A DNA stretch of 64,000 nucleotides from positions 4,423,501-4,487,500 of the forward strand of contig OX392532.1 of assembly GCA_947623455.1 (NCBI GenBank), given 5' to 3'. Under the pieces are notes generated by a model, which did no database searches, had not been told where the DNA came from, and worked only from the letters and a program-made list of their open reading frames with translations. The DNA is from Mimachlamys varia (lineage: Eukaryota > Mollusca > Bivalvia > Pectinida > Pectinidae). The position numbers and the translations under genes are program-made. Shown here piece by piece: positions 61,385-64,000 of this stretch (its first letter is position 1; each line of letters opens with the position of its first letter).

Positions 61385-63432
61385 AATAATATCTATGTAA
61401 CATGTGAATCGTCCTATACTATATGTATGTGTTAACCATATTCTCTGATAGCTCTGTAACATGTGAATCGTCCTATACTATATGTATGTGTTAACCATAT
61501 TGTCTGATAGCTCTGTAACATGTGAATCACACCTATACTACACTTATGTGTTAACCATGTTCTCTGATAGCTCTGTAACATGTGAATCGTCCTATACTAT
61601 ATGTATGTGTTAACCATATTGTCTGATAGCTCTGTAACATGTGAATCGTCCTATACTATATGTATGTGTTAACCATATTGTCTGATAGCTCTGTAACATG
61701 TGAATCGTCCTATACTATATGTATGTGTTAACCATGTTGTCTGATAGCTCTGTAACATGTGAATCGTCCTATACTATATGTATGTGTTAACCATATTCTC
61801 TGATAGCTCTGTAACATGTGAATCGTCCTATACTATATGTATGTGTTAACCATGTGCTCTGATAGCTCTGTAACATGTGAATCGTCCTATACTATATGTA
61901 TGTGTTAACCATGTTCTCTGATATCTCTATAACATGTGAATCGTCCTATACTATATGTATGTGTTAACCCTGTCCTCTGATAGCTCTGTAACATGTGAAT
62001 CATACCTATACTATATGTATGTGTTAACCATATTGTCTGATAGCTCTGTAACATGTGAATCACACCTATACTACACTTATGTGTTAACCATGTTCTCTGA
62101 TAGCTCTGTAACATGTGAATCGTCCTATACTATATGTATGTGTTAACCATATTGTCTGATAGCTCTGTAACATGTGAATCACACCTTTACTACACTTATG
62201 TGTTAACCATATTCTCTGATATCTCTATAACATGTGAATCACACCTATACTACACTTATGTGTTAACCATGTTCTCTGATAACTCTATAACATGTGAATC
62301 ACACCTATACTACACTTATGTGTTAACCATGTTCTCTGATAACTCTATAACATGTGAATCATACCTATACTACACTTATGTGTTAACCCTGTTCTCTGAT
62401 ATCTCTGTAACATGTGAATCACACCTATACTACAAGTATGTGTTAACCCTGTTCTCTGATATCTCTGTAACATGTGAATCACACCTATACTACACTTATG
62501 TGTTAACCCTGTTCTCTGATATCTCTGTAACATGTGAATCACACCTATACTACACTAATGTGTTAACCCTGTTCTCTGATATCTCTGTAACATGTGAATC
62601 ATACCTTAACTACACTTATGTGTTAACCATCTTCTCTGATATCTCTGTAACATGTGAATCATACCTATACTACACTTATGTGTTAACCCTGTTCTCTGAT
62701 ATCTCTGTAACATGTGAATCACACCTATACTACACTTATGTGTTAACCCTGTCCTCTGATATCTCTGTAACATGTGAATCACACCTATACTACACTTATG
62801 TGTTAACCATGTTCTCTGATAGCTCTATAACATGTGAATCATACCTATACTACACTTATGTGTTAACCCTGTTCTCTGATATCTCTGTAACATGTGAATC
62901 ACACCTATACTACACTTATGTGTTAACCATATTCTCTGATATCTCTGTAACATGTGAATCATACCTTAACTACACTTATGTGTTAACCATCTTCTCTGAT
63001 ATCTCTGTAACATGTGAATCATACCTATATACTACACTTATGTGTTAACCCTGTCCTCTGATATCTCTGTAACATGTGAATCACACCTATACTACACTTA
63101 TGTGTTAACCATGTTCTCTGATAGCTCTATAACATGTGAATCATACCTATACTACACTTATGTGTTAACCCTGTTCTCTGATATCTCTGTAACATGTGAA
63201 TCACACCTATACTACACTTATGTGTTAACCATATTCTCTGATATCTCTGTAACATGTGAATCACCCCTATACTACACTTATGTGTTAACCACATTCTCTG
63301 ATATCCCTGTAACATGTGAATCACAACTATAATTTAGGTATGTGTTAATAACCATATTCTCTGATATCTCTGTAACATGTGAATCACACCTATACTACAG
63401 ATATGTGTTAACCATATTCTCTGATATCTCTA
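61385..63432. repeat. Minisatellite, 59-60 bp unit, about 34 copies
   Basis: Unit: TCTCTGATAKCTCTGTAACA, TGTGAATCACACCTATACTA, CACTTATGTGTTAACCATGT. The left third is a 59-bp subfamily (CGTCCTATACTATATGTATG), the right part a 60-bp subfamily, with a few mixed units between 61960 and 62170. The 60-bp period gives a 304-codon open frame (62134-63048) that is a periodicity artefact. Confidence 0.95.
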
Positions 63433-64000
63433 AGTTTATGATACATACATCTGACAACTTTTGTTTGATAATATTCTGAACGAACTAACAAAAATCTTTA
63501 ATGCATCATGACATGAGCTTAACTTAATGAAGAAGGATGAAAATATAACCAGAGATTGGAAATGATATGCGGACATAACATCACGGACTAAGATAGTAAC
63601 CCAATTCCGTGGTAAGAATACCAATGTACACTGTATCTTACAATTTGAATATTAATCGGAGAAACGTCGTCCTGTTTAGTATGTGTGTATTCAGTTTCTT
63701 TACATGTAGATCTAAAAAATCTTGCGAGTTTGATGAACGTCAGTAGTCAGTAATACGTGTATCTGTAACTATACATCGGCGTGTGTACGTATTGACTAAA
63801 ACCATGTACAACAGCAATCAAACTGCAGTATATAAGACTGTCATGTGATGAGCTACACAGGTTGCGTTGCAGGCTGTTTTCAACCGATGCTAACACAGAT
63901 CACGGGACCGTCTCGGGTACTCAGTAGAAATGTAGAACATAATTTGTTATCGAGGTGGCTCACTGACTTTAACGATACATAAAACGTTCATTATGGAGCA
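63433..64000. other. Right end of window
   Basis: No gene supported. GTATATAAG near 63829 looks like a TATA box, but no start codon with coding potential can be tied to it inside the window. Confidence 0.3.

Noticed and set aside
62134..63048. 304-codon open frame with 20-residue repeats
   Set aside because: It is exactly the 60-bp minisatellite read in one frame. The frame ends when a unit changes length, and there is no start context, splice site or non-repeat coding flank.

Overview
This is animal nuclear DNA, most likely from a mollusc and probably a bivalve. Genes are split by GT-AG introns, the background is AT-rich, and there is a short interstitial tract of the animal telomere repeat TTAGGG. 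The interspersed repeats (GAGGCCCAATGGGCC...CTCACCTGG elements, AGCCCACC...GGTGGGCT hairpin elements, tRNA-headed SINEs, Penelope-like and TGA-tailed non-LTR remnants) are of kinds I associate with bivalve and gastropod genomes. The phylum call is inference; no marker gene fixes it.

Two complete protein genes lie head to head around 32.35-32.65 kb. On the minus strand (32348 down to 9781) an 11-exon gene encodes a 474-residue membrane-anchored FAD oxidoreductase of the geranylgeranyl-reductase family. On the plus strand (32654-46224) a 10-exon gene encodes a 299-residue class I phosphatidylinositol transfer protein. All junctions of both genes join in frame. The roughly 300 bp between the start codons carries an ETS-type site and an E-box fused to a perfect CRE, fitting a TATA-less bidirectional promoter. 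A probable last exon of an unidentified single-pass membrane protein lies at 277-1010, and a weak candidate first exon at 58158-58229.

Region by region: 0-9.5 kb holds the membrane-protein tail, an RT fragment, a broken Penelope-like element with GIY-YIG domain, a foldback element and a truncated LINE. 9.8-32.3 kb is the reductase gene with very large repeat-filled introns. 32.7-46.2 kb is the PITP gene, with large minisatellites in introns 6 and 7. 46-64 kb is mostly intergenic and dominated by minisatellites.

The strongest signal is tandem repetition. By my boundaries more than twenty arrays (units 16-71 bp) cover about 22 kb, roughly a third of the window. Three arrays inside the reductase gene are built from that gene's own exon-intron junctions: the exon 10 acceptor, the exon 4 acceptor and the exon 3 donor. 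Each repeat unit therefore carries a copy of a working splice site plus a sliver of coding sequence. A fourth array of about 88 units carries GTAAGT on the transcribed strand in most units. The pre-mRNA would thus hold on the order of a hundred donor-like sequences and dozens of acceptor-like sequences. I regard this as the most unusual feature of the window. The long open frames within the arrays are periodicity artefacts and are not annotated as genes.
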